The notes: a model not told the origin generated them from the sequence alone. A DNA stretch of 64,000 nt from Roseovarius atlanticus (GCF_001441615.1 NZ_LAXJ01000002.1:434001-498000), one strand, 5' to 3'. Positions 9,578 to 18,378 are shown, counted from the stretch's first letter. Numbers and translations: made by a program.

Positions 9578-10840
9578 TCAGAACGTCATCTTCACACCGG
9601 CGATCAGCGTGTGCGATTCCACCGATCTGTCGCCCGTCACACGCGGCAGGATCAGCGGCACGAAGCCCGCGTTGTACATGTATTCCGCGCCCAGCGTGAC
9701 ATGCGGCGCGGCCTCGTATTCCACGCCCAAGATTACTTGCTCCATCCGCTCCCACTCCGTGCCGCGATTGCCCTGCACGCCCCGACTGGCCGAGATCGAC
9801 CAGGTCACGGGCTTGCCCGCGATCTGCCGGTGCCAGCGCGCCTGCACCGTCGTGGCCTGCACGTGATGCCCGGTCGCGGGCCAGTCATGCATCGACCGCG
9901 TGAACTCGGCCTGCACGTCGAACCGCGGCCCGCTCCAGGTCAGGTTGACGTCCCACAGCTCGTTCCAGAACCGGTTGATCCCCCGCCCCGGCGGGTGATG
10001 CGCGATGGTGCTGTCGTATATCGACCCACGCAGGTATCCCGCCCCGACCGTCAGGTCATGTCCGGGCGCGACCGCGACCCGATGCGCGCCGTTCAGCGCG
10101 AAATTCGACAGCGCGCCGTCGTTCCTGGGGCTGCTGATCACCCGGTTGCCGCGATGCGCCGGGATCAGGGTAAAGGCCAGCTCGGTGCGGTCGGTGACAT
10201 AGCCCAGCTCGATCACCGGGTCGTCGCTCTGGGACCAGAAATAATGGCTCGAATGGGTGTGGGTAAAGGGCGCATAGCTGGCGAAATTGCCGAAATTCAA
10301 CGTCTTGCGCCCCACCGCCAGGTAAAAGGACGACCGGCTCAGATCCCCCAGCACCAGCATGTATTTCCGCAGCTGGATGTCGTCCTGACCGGGATACTCG
10401 ACCTCGGTGAACTCGCCCTGCACGAACCCCGTGACCAAGGGCAGCGCCAGCGTGGCATTGAGCGAGATCTCGTTGATCACGCCATAGCTGTCGGAGGTGC
10501 CGCGCGTATGGGTGGGGGGCAGCCGCGACAGGATGGGAAACTTGCCCGGCGTGTCCGTGCGCTCGGAAATCCACGTGGCGATCAGCCGCCCGCCGAAGGT
10601 CAGAGAGCCCTCCGGCACCCGCCCGGCGGCCCGCGCCCGCAGCAACAGCGCCGCCTTGTTCGTCACGTGGTCCTGGCGGTCGAACATCTCTTCGGAAAAC
10701 CGCAGATCGGCGCGCAACCGGCCGTCCGCCGTCGCGTAGATACCCTCCTCGGCCGCGGCGAAACTGGCCGAAAGCCAGCACAGCCCGGCGCACAGCATCG
10801 CCGTTTCCAAGGCTCCGAGACATTGCAGAATACGCTTCAT
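9578..10840 (-). CDS. Outer-membrane beta-barrel protein (porin-like)
   Basis: This 420-residue protein starts at the ATG at 10838-10840 and has a signal peptide ending near AAAEE (about residue 30). The rest alternates hydrophobic and polar residues in strand-like fashion, contains many aromatic residues, and ends in the C-terminal phenylalanine motif (IAGVKMTF) used for BAM-dependent insertion. Internal pieces such as GGRLIATWISE and AGVKMTF fit a barrel that could carry small solutes or siderophores, but I cannot assign a substrate. It is alone on its transcript, with an 80-base gap upstream to the crotonase gene. Confidence 0.78.
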   Translation of the reverse strand: MKRILQCLGALETAMLCAGLCWLSASFAAAEEGIYATADGRLRADLRFSEEMFDRQDHVTNKAALLLRARAAGRVPEGSLTFGGRLIATWISERTDTPGKFPILSRLPPTHTRGTSDSYGVINEISLNATLALPLVTGFVQGEFTEVEYPGQDDIQLRKYMLVLGDLSRSSFYLAVGRKTLNFGNFASYAPFTHTHSSHYFWSQSDDPVIELGYVTDRTELAFTLIPAHRGNRVISSPRNDGALSNFALNGAHRVAVAPGHDLTVGAGYLRGSIYDSTIAHHPPGRGINRFWNELWDVNLTWSGPRFDVQAEFTRSMHDWPATGHHVQATTVQARWHRQIAGKPVTWSISASRGVQGNRGTEWERMEQVILGVEYEAAPHVTLGAEYMYNAGFVPLILPRVTGDRSVESHTLIAGVKMTF

Positions 10841-10920
10841 AACCGTCCTTTCCGGCCCCACGGGGCTCAGAAAGCGGCAGAAAGGTTGAATTATCGTTAA
10901 ATCCGGCGGATTTTTGCCGG

Positions 10921-11709
10921 TCAGTCACCGCCGCGCCAGGGTGGCTCCCGCTTGTCGAAGAAGGCCGCGATTCCCGCCTGCGCCTCGTCGCCCGCCCAGC
11001 AGGCGCTCAGCGCCGCGATGGTGTCCTCGATCACGCCCTCGTCGATCCGCGGTCCCAGGCGGCGCACCAGCGCCTTGGCCTGCGCCACGGCCCCGGGCGC
11101 GCACGCCAGATACGGCGCGACCTCATCCTCGATCGCGTCGTCCAGAGCATCGCCCGGCACCGCCCGGGCCAGCAGGTCCATCCGCACCGCCTCAGCCGCA
11201 TCGAACCGCCGGCCCGACATGAACACGCGCCGCGCCCGCGCCTCGCCCATGCGGGCCACCACGTAAGGCCCAATGGTGGCCGGGATCAGCCCCAGCCGCG
11301 TCTCGGTCAGCGCCATCTGCACGTTCTCGGCGCCCACCGCCACGTCGCAGACCGAGATCATGCCCAGCCCGCCGCCGAACGCATTGCCATGCACGCGCCC
11401 GATCAGCGGCTTGGGCAGCGTGTTCAGCGCCTGCAACATGTAGGCCAGCTTGCCCGCCTCCGTCGCGCGGGTCTCGGGATCGGCCTCGAACTGCTCACGC
11501 ATCCAGCCAAGATCGCCGCCGGCACAGAATGTCCGGCCCTCGGCGGCCAGCACCACGACGCGCACGCCGTCATCCGCGCCCAGCGCGTCGGCGGCGGCGT
11601 GCAGCTCGGCGATCATCCGCGCCGACAGCGCGTTGTGCTTTTCCGCCCGGTCCAGCCACAGCGTCGCCACGCCGCGCGCATCCCGCTCGATCCTGATCGT
11701 GTCATACAT
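10921..11709 (-). CDS. liuC: Enoyl-CoA hydratase family protein, probably methylglutaconyl-CoA hydratase
   Basis: This 262-residue crotonase-fold enzyme has the oxyanion-hole segments (EGRTFCAGGDLGWM around residues 60-73 and GRVHGNAFGGGLGMISVCD around 103-121) and the C-terminal FFDKREPPW typical of the family. In the leucine pathway the expected step is hydration of 3-methylglutaconyl-CoA to HMG-CoA, and the next gene upstream is HMG-CoA lyase. The ATG at 11707-11709 (MYDTIRIERD) is the start; an upstream in-frame ATG lies inside the palindromic repeat at 11748-11773 and is not a convincing start. Confidence 0.88.
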   Translation of the reverse strand: MYDTIRIERDARGVATLWLDRAEKHNALSARMIAELHAAADALGADDGVRVVVLAAEGRTFCAGGDLGWMREQFEADPETRATEAGKLAYMLQALNTLPKPLIGRVHGNAFGGGLGMISVCDVAVGAENVQMALTETRLGLIPATIGPYVVARMGEARARRVFMSGRRFDAAEAVRMDLLARAVPGDALDDAIEDEVAPYLACAPGAVAQAKALVRRLGPRIDEGVIEDTIAALSACWAGDEAQAGIAAFFDKREPPWRGGD

Positions 11710-11727
11710 CCGCTCTCTCCCCGCGCC

Positions 11728-11773
11728 AAAATTCTTCCAAGAATTTTGACAAGAATTTTCGAAAATTCTTGTC
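11728..11773. repeat. Tandem AT-core palindromes between liuC and mvaB
   Basis: Two perfect palindromes adjoin. AAAATTCTT-CC-AAGAATTTT occupies 11728-11747. A 26-bp continuous palindrome follows at 11748-11773, with arms GACAAGAATTTTC and GAAAATTCTTGTC. The stop codon of mvaB (TGA, 11772-11774) overlaps the edge. The same core (AAGAATTTT ... AAAATTCTT) occurs at 40670-40713, and related arms occur at 55974-56041. In RNA these would make strong hairpins between two genes of one operon, so they may tune downstream expression or end transcription partially. Confidence 0.85.
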
Positions 11774-12626
11774 ACCCGGCCCGCATCGCGCGCGCCATCT
11801 CCGCCGCCCGCGACAGAACCTCCCGGTCCAACCCCGTGGCATAGCCCAGCGCCACCAGCCGGTCATGCACCTTCTCGGTGGCCACGTTCCCCTTGGCGCC
11901 CGGCGCATAAGGACAGCCCCCCAAACCTCCGACGGCGGCGTCGAACACCCGCACCCCGTGCTGCAAAGACAACTCGATATTGTCCAGCGCCCGCCCGCCC
12001 GTGTCATGGTAGTGCCCGGCTAGCTTCTCCGCCGGAACACTCTGCATCACCGCCTTCAGCATGGCGTCGATGGTCTCGGGCGTGCCCTGCCCGACCGTGT
12101 CGCCCAAGCTGATCTCGTAGCATCCCATGTCGTAAAGCCGCCCCGCCACCTCGGCCACCCGCTCTGGCGCCACCGGCCCGTCATAAGGACAGTCCGTCAC
12201 GCAGGACACATAGCCGCGCAAGGGCACGCCCACCTCCCGCGCCGCCTCCGCCACGGGAGCGAAGCGTTGCAAGCTCTCCTCGATGCTGGCGTTGATATTG
12301 GCCTTGGAAAACCCTTCCGAGGCCGACCCGAAAATCGCCACCTCGTGCGCTGCCGCCGCCATCGCGTCCTGAAACCCGCGCATATTGGGCGTCAGCGCCG
12401 CATAGCGCACCCCCGGCGCGCGAGTGATGCCCGCCAGCACCTCGGCCGAGCCGGCCATCTGCGGCACCCACTTTGGACTGACGAAGCTCGCCACCTCGAT
12501 CCGGGAAAACCCCGCGCCGCTCAGGCAGTCGATCAGCGCCACCTTCTCGGCCACCGGAATCTCGCGCTTTTCGTTCTGCAACCCGTCGCGCGGGCCCACC
12601 TCGAATATCTCGACCCGTTCAGCCAC
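11772..12626 (-). CDS. mvaB: Hydroxymethylglutaryl-CoA lyase
   Basis: This 284-residue TIM-barrel enzyme cleaves HMG-CoA to acetyl-CoA and acetoacetate, the last step of leucine breakdown. Family motifs are intact: EVGPRDGLQNEK near the N-terminus, SFVSPKWVPQMAG, GHYHDTGGRALDNI with metal-binding histidines, and GGLGGCPYAPGAKGNVATE with the catalytic cysteine. The GTG at 12624-12626 is the likely start: it overlaps the end of the GST gene by 8 bases and follows GGAGGA. Upstream in-frame sequence is arginine-rich and not family-like. Confidence 0.95.
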   Translation of the reverse strand: MAERVEIFEVGPRDGLQNEKREIPVAEKVALIDCLSGAGFSRIEVASFVSPKWVPQMAGSAEVLAGITRAPGVRYAALTPNMRGFQDAMAAAAHEVAIFGSASEGFSKANINASIEESLQRFAPVAEAAREVGVPLRGYVSCVTDCPYDGPVAPERVAEVAGRLYDMGCYEISLGDTVGQGTPETIDAMLKAVMQSVPAEKLAGHYHDTGGRALDNIELSLQHGVRVFDAAVGGLGGCPYAPGAKGNVATEKVHDRLVALGYATGLDREVLSRAAEMARAMRAG

Positions 12627-13302
12627 GCGCGTCCTCCTCCGGCGCCGCATAGAACGCCTGTTCATAGATCCGCGCGCCATTCTCCTCCGGCAGCGCCGCC
12701 TGGTACGCCGCGCGCTCGCTCAGCCGCCCATACCACTTCGCCGTCTCTGGGAACCCCTCCAGCGTGGCGAAATGCTGCGCCATGTAAACCGCCTGCCCCA
12801 CGGCGATATCGCAAGCCGAATAGCCGCCGGTCAGCAGGTAATCGCGGTTCTCCACCGGTGTGCTCAGCCGCGCCTCGATCGCGCCATAGCACTTGCGCAG
12901 CCGCGCCGCCTCCAGCCGCATCACCGTCGGGCTGCGCATGTGATCCTCGCGCAGCACGATATGCTGCTGGGTCAGGATCGCCACGTGCTGGCTGACGGTT
13001 TCCGCGAAATGCAACCACACCAGATACGCCATCCGGTCCATGTCGCCGGGCATCCGGCCCATCCCCCGCTCGGGGAAGGTCTCGCACAGGTATTCCATCA
13101 TCGCGCCCGATTCGAACATCCGCTCGCCTTCGATCTCCAACGCGGGCACACGCCCCGCCGGCGACAGGCTCAGGAACTCGGGCTGCCGCAGGCTCTTGTC
13201 GAACGCGTGGGTCACCACGCGGAATTCCACGCCTTCCAGCTCGTTCAGCAGCCACAACACCCGCATCGAGCGGCTTTGCGGCACATGGTGCAGGACAATC
13301 AC
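12619..13302 (-). CDS. Glutathione S-transferase family protein (first of two)
   Basis: This 227-residue protein has a GST N-terminal thioredoxin-like domain (HHVPQSRSMRVLWLLNELEG, then SPAGRVPALEIEGERMFESGAMMEYL) and an all-helical C-terminal domain with a Tyr/His-rich middle and SACDIAVGQAVYMAQ. The GTG start (13300-13302) overlaps the preceding TGA as GTGA, so it is probably translationally coupled. It lies between the carboxylase biotin subunit and HMG-CoA lyase. A glutathione-dependent role in this pathway is not established, and a detoxifying or isomerase function is equally possible. Confidence 0.85.
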   Translation of the reverse strand: MIVLHHVPQSRSMRVLWLLNELEGVEFRVVTHAFDKSLRQPEFLSLSPAGRVPALEIEGERMFESGAMMEYLCETFPERGMGRMPGDMDRMAYLVWLHFAETVSQHVAILTQQHIVLREDHMRSPTVMRLEAARLRKCYGAIEARLSTPVENRDYLLTGGYSACDIAVGQAVYMAQHFATLEGFPETAKWYGRLSERAAYQAALPEENGARIYEQAFYAAPEEDARG

Positions 13303-13952
13303 GCCATCGCCTCCTTGGTCAGCACCGGACGCGTCGCGTGCGCCGCGGGGCAGGTTCGCATCCAGCCGCACCACGCCGCCAGCGCGGGTCGTGCGGCGAT
13401 CATCTCCTCCCCGTCCGGCACCATGCCAAAATAGTCCAGCATCGGCCACAGGTGACAGCTGGCCAGGTCCAAGACGCCGGGCCGCAGCACCATCCCTTCG
13501 GCGGCGATGCCCTCCAGCGCGTCCAGCACGCGCGGCGCGTTCGCCAAACCGTCCGCCAAAGCACCGGCATCGCCCGCCTCGCCTTCCAGCGCCGCGAAGA
13601 CCCCGTTGGAAAACGCCTGCCGCACCAGCGGCCAATAGGCATAGCTGTCCGCGATCCCCATCACCTGCCGCATCCGCGCCACGCCCTCGGGTGCGCCCGG
13701 CACCATGCGCGGTTCCGGCGCGATGCCCTCCAGGTAATCGAGTATCGCCTGCGTTTCCCACAACCGGAAAGCCCCCGCCTCCAGCACCGGCACCCGTCCA
13801 AACGGGTGCAGCCGGGTCAGCGCCTCCGCACCCTCCCCGAACGGATCACATTCCACATAGTCATATTCCAACCCCTTCGCCGCCAGCACCATCCGCACGC
13901 TGCGCGTATAGACGCTGAAGCGATAGCCGGTCAGCCGCAGCCCCTCCGTCAC
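13299..13952 (-). CDS. Glutathione S-transferase family protein (second of two)
   Basis: This 217-residue GST-fold protein has an N-terminal domain containing YTRSVRMVLAAKGLEYDYVE and HPFGRVPVLEAGAFRLWETQAILDYLE, followed by a helical domain. It starts at the GTG 13950-13952, overlapping the stop of the biotin-subunit gene as GTGA, and its own stop overlaps the next GST start in the same way. The two GSTs are divergent from each other rather than a recent duplication. Substrates are unknown. Confidence 0.85.
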   Translation of the reverse strand: MTEGLRLTGYRFSVYTRSVRMVLAAKGLEYDYVECDPFGEGAEALTRLHPFGRVPVLEAGAFRLWETQAILDYLEGIAPEPRMVPGAPEGVARMRQVMGIADSYAYWPLVRQAFSNGVFAALEGEAGDAGALADGLANAPRVLDALEGIAAEGMVLRPGVLDLASCHLWPMLDYFGMVPDGEEMIAARPALAAWCGWMRTCPAAHATRPVLTKEAMA

Positions 13953-15898
13953 GCCGCCGCCTCCGCATCCTCCTCCAGCCGGATCAGCGCCGCGCCGGCC
14001 TCCACCTGGCTGCCCGCCCCGGCCAGCACCTCGGCCACCACTCCGTCGCGCGGGGCCAGCAGGCTGTGCTCCATCTTCATCGCTTCCAACACGGCCAGCC
14101 GGTCGCCCTTGGCCACTTCCTGCCCGGCTTCGGCAAAGACCGCCTTGACCATGCCGGGCATCGGCGCCTCGATCACGCTGGCGTCGCCCGCGGCAAACTC
14201 GCCCCGCTCCAGCGGATCGAGGATGTCGAACCCGATCCCGTAACCCGCAAAGACCGTCACCAGGTCGCCCGTCACCGCCACCTCCGGCGCCAGCGCCCCG
14301 TCCAACTGCCAACGCCCGCCCACGCGGCGCGCCGTGACCAGCGCGTCTCCGACCTCCACGTCATGCGCCTCCGCCGACAGGCTTTGCACTTTTGCCTGCA
14401 CCTCCTCGCCTTCGCGCCGCAGAACCACGCTCCGCCGCAAAGGCTGCCACAGGGCAAACCCCGTCTCCGGCCCGCCGCTCTCCAACAATCCAAGGCTCGC
14501 CAACGCCGCCAACGCCACCGTCGCGTCACTCACCTCCGGCGGCGCACTCAACGCCTCCAGGTCCCGCGCGATCAGCCCGGTATCCACCTCGCCGCGGCCG
14601 AACCCCTCATGCCGCGCCAGCGCGCCCAGAAAGGCCAGGTTCGTCACGGTCCCCGCCACCTGAGTCGCCTCCAGCGCCGCGCCCAGCCGTTGCAGCGCCA
14701 CCGCCCGCGTCGGCCCGTGCGTGGTCAGCTTGGCGATCATCGGATCGTAATGCGGGGAAATCTCGTCGCCCGCCCGCACGCCGGTATCCGCCCGCGCTCC
14801 CTCGGGAAACACCAGATGCCGCAGCCGACCCGTCGCCGGCAGGAAGCCTTTCGGCACATCCTCTGCGTAAAGCCGCGCCTCAAAGGCATGGCCGTCGATT
14901 GACAACTCCTCCTGCCGTTTCGGCAACCCCTCGCCCGCGGCCACCCGCAACTGCCATTCAACAAGGTCCACCCCGGTGATCTCTTCCGTCACCGGATGCT
15001 CCACCTGCAACCGCGTGTTCATCTCCATGAACCAGAAGCCATCCGAGCGCAGCCCGCCCGAGCCGTCCACAATGAACTCCACCGTGCCCGCCCCGGCATA
15101 TCCGATGGCCTCCGCCGCGCGCACGGCGGCCGCCCCCATGGCCTCGCGCACCTCCGGCGTCATACCCGGCGCCGGCGCTTCCTCGATCACCTTCTGGTGC
15201 CGCCGCTGCAACGAACAATCCCGCTCGAATAGATGCACGGCGCTCTGCCCATCGCCAAAGACCTGCACCTCGATATGCCGCGGCTGCTGGATATACTTCT
15301 CGATCAGAACCGCCTCGTTGCCAAAGGCCGTCTTCGCCTCGGCCTTGGCACTGTCCAGCGCCTCGGCAAAGCCCTTGGCGTCCTCGACCAGCCGCATCCC
15401 CTTGCCGCCGCCACCCGCCACGGCCTTGATCAGCACCGGATAGCCGATCTCCCCGGCCTTCTCGGCCAGGACCCCCGGATCCTGCTCCTCGCCATGATAG
15501 CCCGGCACCACCGGCACGCCCGCCTCGTGCATCAGCGCCTTGGCCGCATCCTTCAGCCCCATCGCCCGGATCGCCTTGGCCGACGGGCCTATAAAGGTCA
15601 GCCCCGCCGCCTCCACCGCCTCCACGAAATCCGGGTTCTCGCTCAGAAAGCCGTATCCCGGATGGATCGCCTGCGCGCCGCTCTCCAGCGCCGCGGCGAT
15701 GATCTTCGCCCCGTCAAGGTAACTCTCCGCCGGCGCCGGCCCCCCGATATGCACAGCCGCATCCGCCAGCGCCACATGCCGCGCCGCCCGGTCGGCATCG
15801 GAATAGACCGCAACCGAGCGCACCCCCATGGCCCGCGCCGTCTCCATCACCCGACAGGCAATCTCGCCCCGGTTGGCAATCAGGATCGTGTCAAACAT
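13949..15898 (-). CDS. mccA: Methylcrotonyl-CoA carboxylase, biotin-containing (alpha) subunit
   Basis: This 649-residue enzyme carboxylates biotin with ATP and bicarbonate for transfer to 3-methylcrotonyl-CoA. The N-terminal biotin carboxylase domain (ILIANRGEIACRVMETA at the start, ATP-grasp loop AVAGGGGKGMRLV, EMNTRLQVEHPVTE) is followed by a linker domain and a C-terminal biotinyl domain with the biotin-acceptor motif EAMKMEH near residue 607. Context with the beta subunit, HMG-CoA lyase and isovaleryl-CoA dehydrogenase favours methylcrotonyl-CoA over acetyl- or propionyl-CoA. Confidence 0.95.
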   Translation of the reverse strand: MFDTILIANRGEIACRVMETARAMGVRSVAVYSDADRAARHVALADAAVHIGGPAPAESYLDGAKIIAAALESGAQAIHPGYGFLSENPDFVEAVEAAGLTFIGPSAKAIRAMGLKDAAKALMHEAGVPVVPGYHGEEQDPGVLAEKAGEIGYPVLIKAVAGGGGKGMRLVEDAKGFAEALDSAKAEAKTAFGNEAVLIEKYIQQPRHIEVQVFGDGQSAVHLFERDCSLQRRHQKVIEEAPAPGMTPEVREAMGAAAVRAAEAIGYAGAGTVEFIVDGSGGLRSDGFWFMEMNTRLQVEHPVTEEITGVDLVEWQLRVAAGEGLPKRQEELSIDGHAFEARLYAEDVPKGFLPATGRLRHLVFPEGARADTGVRAGDEISPHYDPMIAKLTTHGPTRAVALQRLGAALEATQVAGTVTNLAFLGALARHEGFGRGEVDTGLIARDLEALSAPPEVSDATVALAALASLGLLESGGPETGFALWQPLRRSVVLRREGEEVQAKVQSLSAEAHDVEVGDALVTARRVGGRWQLDGALAPEVAVTGDLVTVFAGYGIGFDILDPLERGEFAAGDASVIEAPMPGMVKAVFAEAGQEVAKGDRLAVLEAMKMEHSLLAPRDGVVAEVLAGAGSQVEAGAALIRLEEDAEAAA

Positions 15899-15937
15899 CT
15901 TCGGTCTCCAAACTCCGCGCCATCTCCTGCGTCGCCT

Positions 15938-15988
15938 CTTCTTCTGGCCAAAAATATTCCGGGGAGCGCGAGGGGCTGGCCCCTCGCC
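15938..15988 (-). terminator. Hairpin plus TATTTTTGG element behind mccB
   Basis: Read on the minus strand after the mccB stop, a perfect stem GCGAGGGG / CCCCTCGC with loop CCAG (15968-15987) is followed by GGAATATTTTTGGCCAGAAG. It looks like an intrinsic terminator whose T run is set about 15 bases behind the stem. Related sequence lies behind three other genes in this window (23741, 45528, 55419). It falls between mccB and mccA, so it may only attenuate transcription into mccA. Confidence 0.6.
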
Positions 15989-16003
15989 GGCACACCGGCC
16001 AGA

Positions 16004-17608
16004 TCACATACGGAATACGCCAAACCGCGTCTCCTCCACCGGCGCATTCAGCGCCGCCCGCAACGACAGCGATAACACCGCCCGAGATTTCCGCGGATCG
16101 ATGATCCCGTCATCCCAAAGCCGCGCACTGGCATAAAGCGGGTGGCTCTGCTCCTCGAACATATCCACCGTGGGCTGCTTGAACGCCGCTTCCTCGTCGG
16201 CGCTCCACGTCCCGCCCTTCCGCTCGATCGCGTCCCGCTTCACCGTGGCCAGCACGCCCGCCGCCTGCGCGCCGCCCATCACGCTGATCCGGCTGTTGGG
16301 CCAGGTCCACAGGAACCGCGGCTGGTACGCCCGTCCCGCCATGCCGTAATTCCCCGCGCCGAAAGAGCCGCCCACCAGCATCGTCACCTTGGGCACGCTC
16401 GTCGTCGCCACCGCCGTCACCATCTTGGCCCCGTGCCGCGCGATCCCCTCGTTTTCGTACCGGCGCCCCACCATGAACCCGGTGATGTTCTGCAGGAACA
16501 CCAGCGGCACCTTGCGCTGGCTGCACAGTTCCACGAAATGCGCGCCCTTCTGCGCCGCCTCGGAAAACAGCACGCCATTATTGGCGACAATCCCCACCGG
16601 GCAGCCTTCCACATGGGCAAACCCGGTCACCAGCGTTTCCCCGAACCGCGCCTTGAACTCGTCGAAGCGGCTGCCATCCACCAGCCGCGCGATCACCTCG
16701 CGGATGTCATAGGGCGTGCGCAGATCCCCCGGCACCACGCCCAGGATCTCCTCCGGGTCATAGGCCGGCTCTTCCGGTGTCTCCATCCGTAGGGTGGGTG
16801 AAAACCCACCTCCCACCGACGCCACCGCCCGCCGCGCCAGCGCCAGCGCGTGCGCATCATCCTCGGCCAGGTAATCCGCCACGCCGCTCAGGCGCGTATG
16901 CACATCTCCCCCGCCCAGGTCCTCGGCCGTCACGTCCTCGCCCGTCGCCGCCTTCACCAGCGGCGGGCCGGCCAGAAAGATCGTCCCCTGGTCCCGCACG
17001 ATGATCGTCACGTCGCTCATCGCGGGCACATACGCGCCCCCGGCGGTGCACGACCCCATGACGACAGCGATCTGCGCGATGCCTTTGGCGCTCAACCGCG
17101 CCTGGTTGTAGAAAATCCGCCCGAAATGATCCCGATCCGGGAACACCTCGTCCTGGTTGGGCAGGTTCGCCCCGCCCGAATCCACCAGGTAGATGCAGGG
17201 CAAACGGCACTCCTCGGCGATCTCCTGCGCTCGAAGGTGCTTTTTCACCGTCATCGGATAATACGTACCACCCTTCACCGTGGCGTCGTTGCACACCACC
17301 ATGCAGTCGCGCCCCTGCACGCGCCCCACGCCCGCGATCACCCCTGCACAGGGCGCCGCCCCGTCGTAAAGCCCGTGCGCCGCCACCGCGCCTACCTCCA
17401 GAAACGGGCTGCCCGGGTCCAGCAGGTTCGCCACCCGCTCCCGGGGCGGCATCTTGCCCCGGCTCTTGTGGCGCTCCCGCGCGGCCGCGCCGCCGCCCTC
17501 GGCCGCGGCCCGCGCGGCCTCTTCCACCACCGCCAGCGCCGTCAGATGCGCCTCTCGGTTGGCCTGGAACTCCGCCGATCCGGTCAGAATTTTCGAGGCA
17601 ATCTTCAT
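16004..17608 (-). CDS. mccB: Methylcrotonyl-CoA carboxylase, carboxyltransferase (beta) subunit
   Basis: This 534-residue protein moves the carboxyl group from carboxybiotin to methylcrotonyl-CoA. Family features are present from N to [76 protein letters not shown] and [21 protein letters not shown]. Length is normal. One short stretch (around residues 265-280) is encoded by a copy of a hairpin-forming repeat (16789-16816). The gene is transcribed divergently from ompW. Confidence 0.96.
   Translation of the reverse strand: MKIASKILTGSAEFQANREAHLTALAVVEEAARAAAEGGGAAARERHKSRGKMPPRERVANLLDPGSPFLEVGAVAAHGLYDGAAPCAGVIAGVGRVQGRDCMVVCNDATVKGGTYYPMTVKKHLRAQEIAEECRLPCIYLVDSGGANLPNQDEVFPDRDHFGRIFYNQARLSAKGIAQIAVVMGSCTAGGAYVPAMSDVTIIVRDQGTIFLAGPPLVKAATGEDVTAEDLGGGDVHTRLSGVADYLAEDDAHALALARRAVASVGGGFSPTLRMETPEEPAYDPEEILGVVPGDLRTPYDIREVIARLVDGSRFDEFKARFGETLVTGFAHVEGCPVGIVANNGVLFSEAAQKGAHFVELCSQRKVPLVFLQNITGFMVGRRYENEGIARHGAKMVTAVATTSVPKVTMLVGGSFGAGNYGMAGRAYQPRFLWTWPNSRISVMGGAQAAGVLATVKRDAIERKGGTWSADEEAAFKQPTVDMFEEQSHPLYASARLWDDGIIDPRKSRAVLSLSLRAALNAPVEETRFGVFRM
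16789..16816. repeat. Hairpin repeat embedded in the mccB coding region
   Basis: GTAGGGTGGGTG followed by AAAACCCACC forms a perfect 7-bp stem, GGTGGGT / ACCCACC, around the loop GAAA. I recall this type of sequence as a common intergenic repeat in Roseobacter-group genomes. Here it lies in frame inside mccB and encodes a [11 protein letters not shown] stretch where I would expect a less glycine-rich segment. Only this one copy is seen in the window. Confidence 0.55.
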
Positions 17609-17694
17609 GCGCCCGCTCCTTTCGAATTCCCCTTCGCCGCCGCAGCGCAGCAGGCAGGCGCCCCTTGGCGCCCCATCAACTTTCCGCCGCGATT

Positions 17695-17736
17695 TTGACT
17701 TGCATCAAGGCGGGTTAGAGATCCTGCGCGCATAAT
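17695..17736 (+). promoter_or_regulatory. FNR-type class II promoter of ompW
   Basis: TTGAC-TTGC-ATCAA (17695-17708) differs at one position from the FNR/FnrL consensus TTGAT-N4-ATCAA. A -10-like CATAAT lies at 17731-17736, which would put the start of transcription near 17743. The box centre then falls at about -41.5, the standard position for FNR activation. In E. coli ompW is FNR-controlled, so oxygen-responsive expression is a reasonable inference. Confidence 0.65.
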
Positions 17737-17766
17737 GGCGCCACACAAGACAGAAGTGGACAGACC

Positions 17767-18378
17767 ATGAAACATCTCACCGCCCTCGCACTCGCAGCAC
17801 TCACCGCCACCACCGCCCCGGCCCTCGCGCAGGAGCGCGGCGACGTGACTTTCGGCATCGGCCTCGCCGGCGTCATCCCCGAAAGCGGCAACGGCGTGCT
17901 CGCCGGCCCGACGCCCATCGACGTCGACAACGGCTACTCGCTGCAGCTCACCGGCGAATACTTCATCGCCGACAATCTCGGGATCGAGCTTCTGGCCGCA
18001 TGGCCCTTCGCCCATGACATCGACTCCGGCGGCACCCGGATCGGCAAGGTCAAGCACCTGCCGCCGACGCTCTCGCTGCAATATCACTTCACCAATCAGT
18101 CCAAGATCACGCCCTTCATCGGTGCGGGGATCAACTATACCACCTTCACCGAAGACAAGGCCGTCGGCCCGCTCGCCGGCAACGACCTCGACCTCGACGA
18201 CAGCTGGGGCCTCGCGCTCCATGCCGGCCTTGACTACAAGGTCTCGGACAAAGGCGCGCTGCGCACGGATGTGCGCTGGATCAACATCGAAAGCGACGTG
18301 AAGCTGAACGGCGTGAACATCGGCAAGGCCAAGATCAACCCGTGGGTCTTTGGCGTGTCCTACGTCCACACGTTCTGA
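17767..18378 (+). CDS. ompW: OmpW family outer-membrane protein
   Basis: This 203-residue protein has a signal peptide cleaved after ALAQ (about residue 22), then an eight-strand-type barrel. Family pieces are GDVTFGIGLAGVIPE, YFIADNLGIELLAAWPF, LPPTLSLQYHF, TPFIGAGINYTTF and the aromatic C-terminus GVSYVHTF. OmpW proteins form narrow hydrophobic channels in the outer membrane. It is the only plus-strand gene within the leucine-degradation locus and has its own FNR-type promoter and terminator. Confidence 0.93.
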   Translation: MKHLTALALAALTATTAPALAQERGDVTFGIGLAGVIPESGNGVLAGPTPIDVDNGYSLQLTGEYFIADNLGIELLAAWPFAHDIDSGGTRIGKVKHLPPTLSLQYHFTNQSKITPFIGAGINYTTFTEDKAVGPLAGNDLDLDDSWGLALHAGLDYKVSDKGALRTDVRWINIESDVKLNGVNIGKAKINPWVFGVSYVHTF

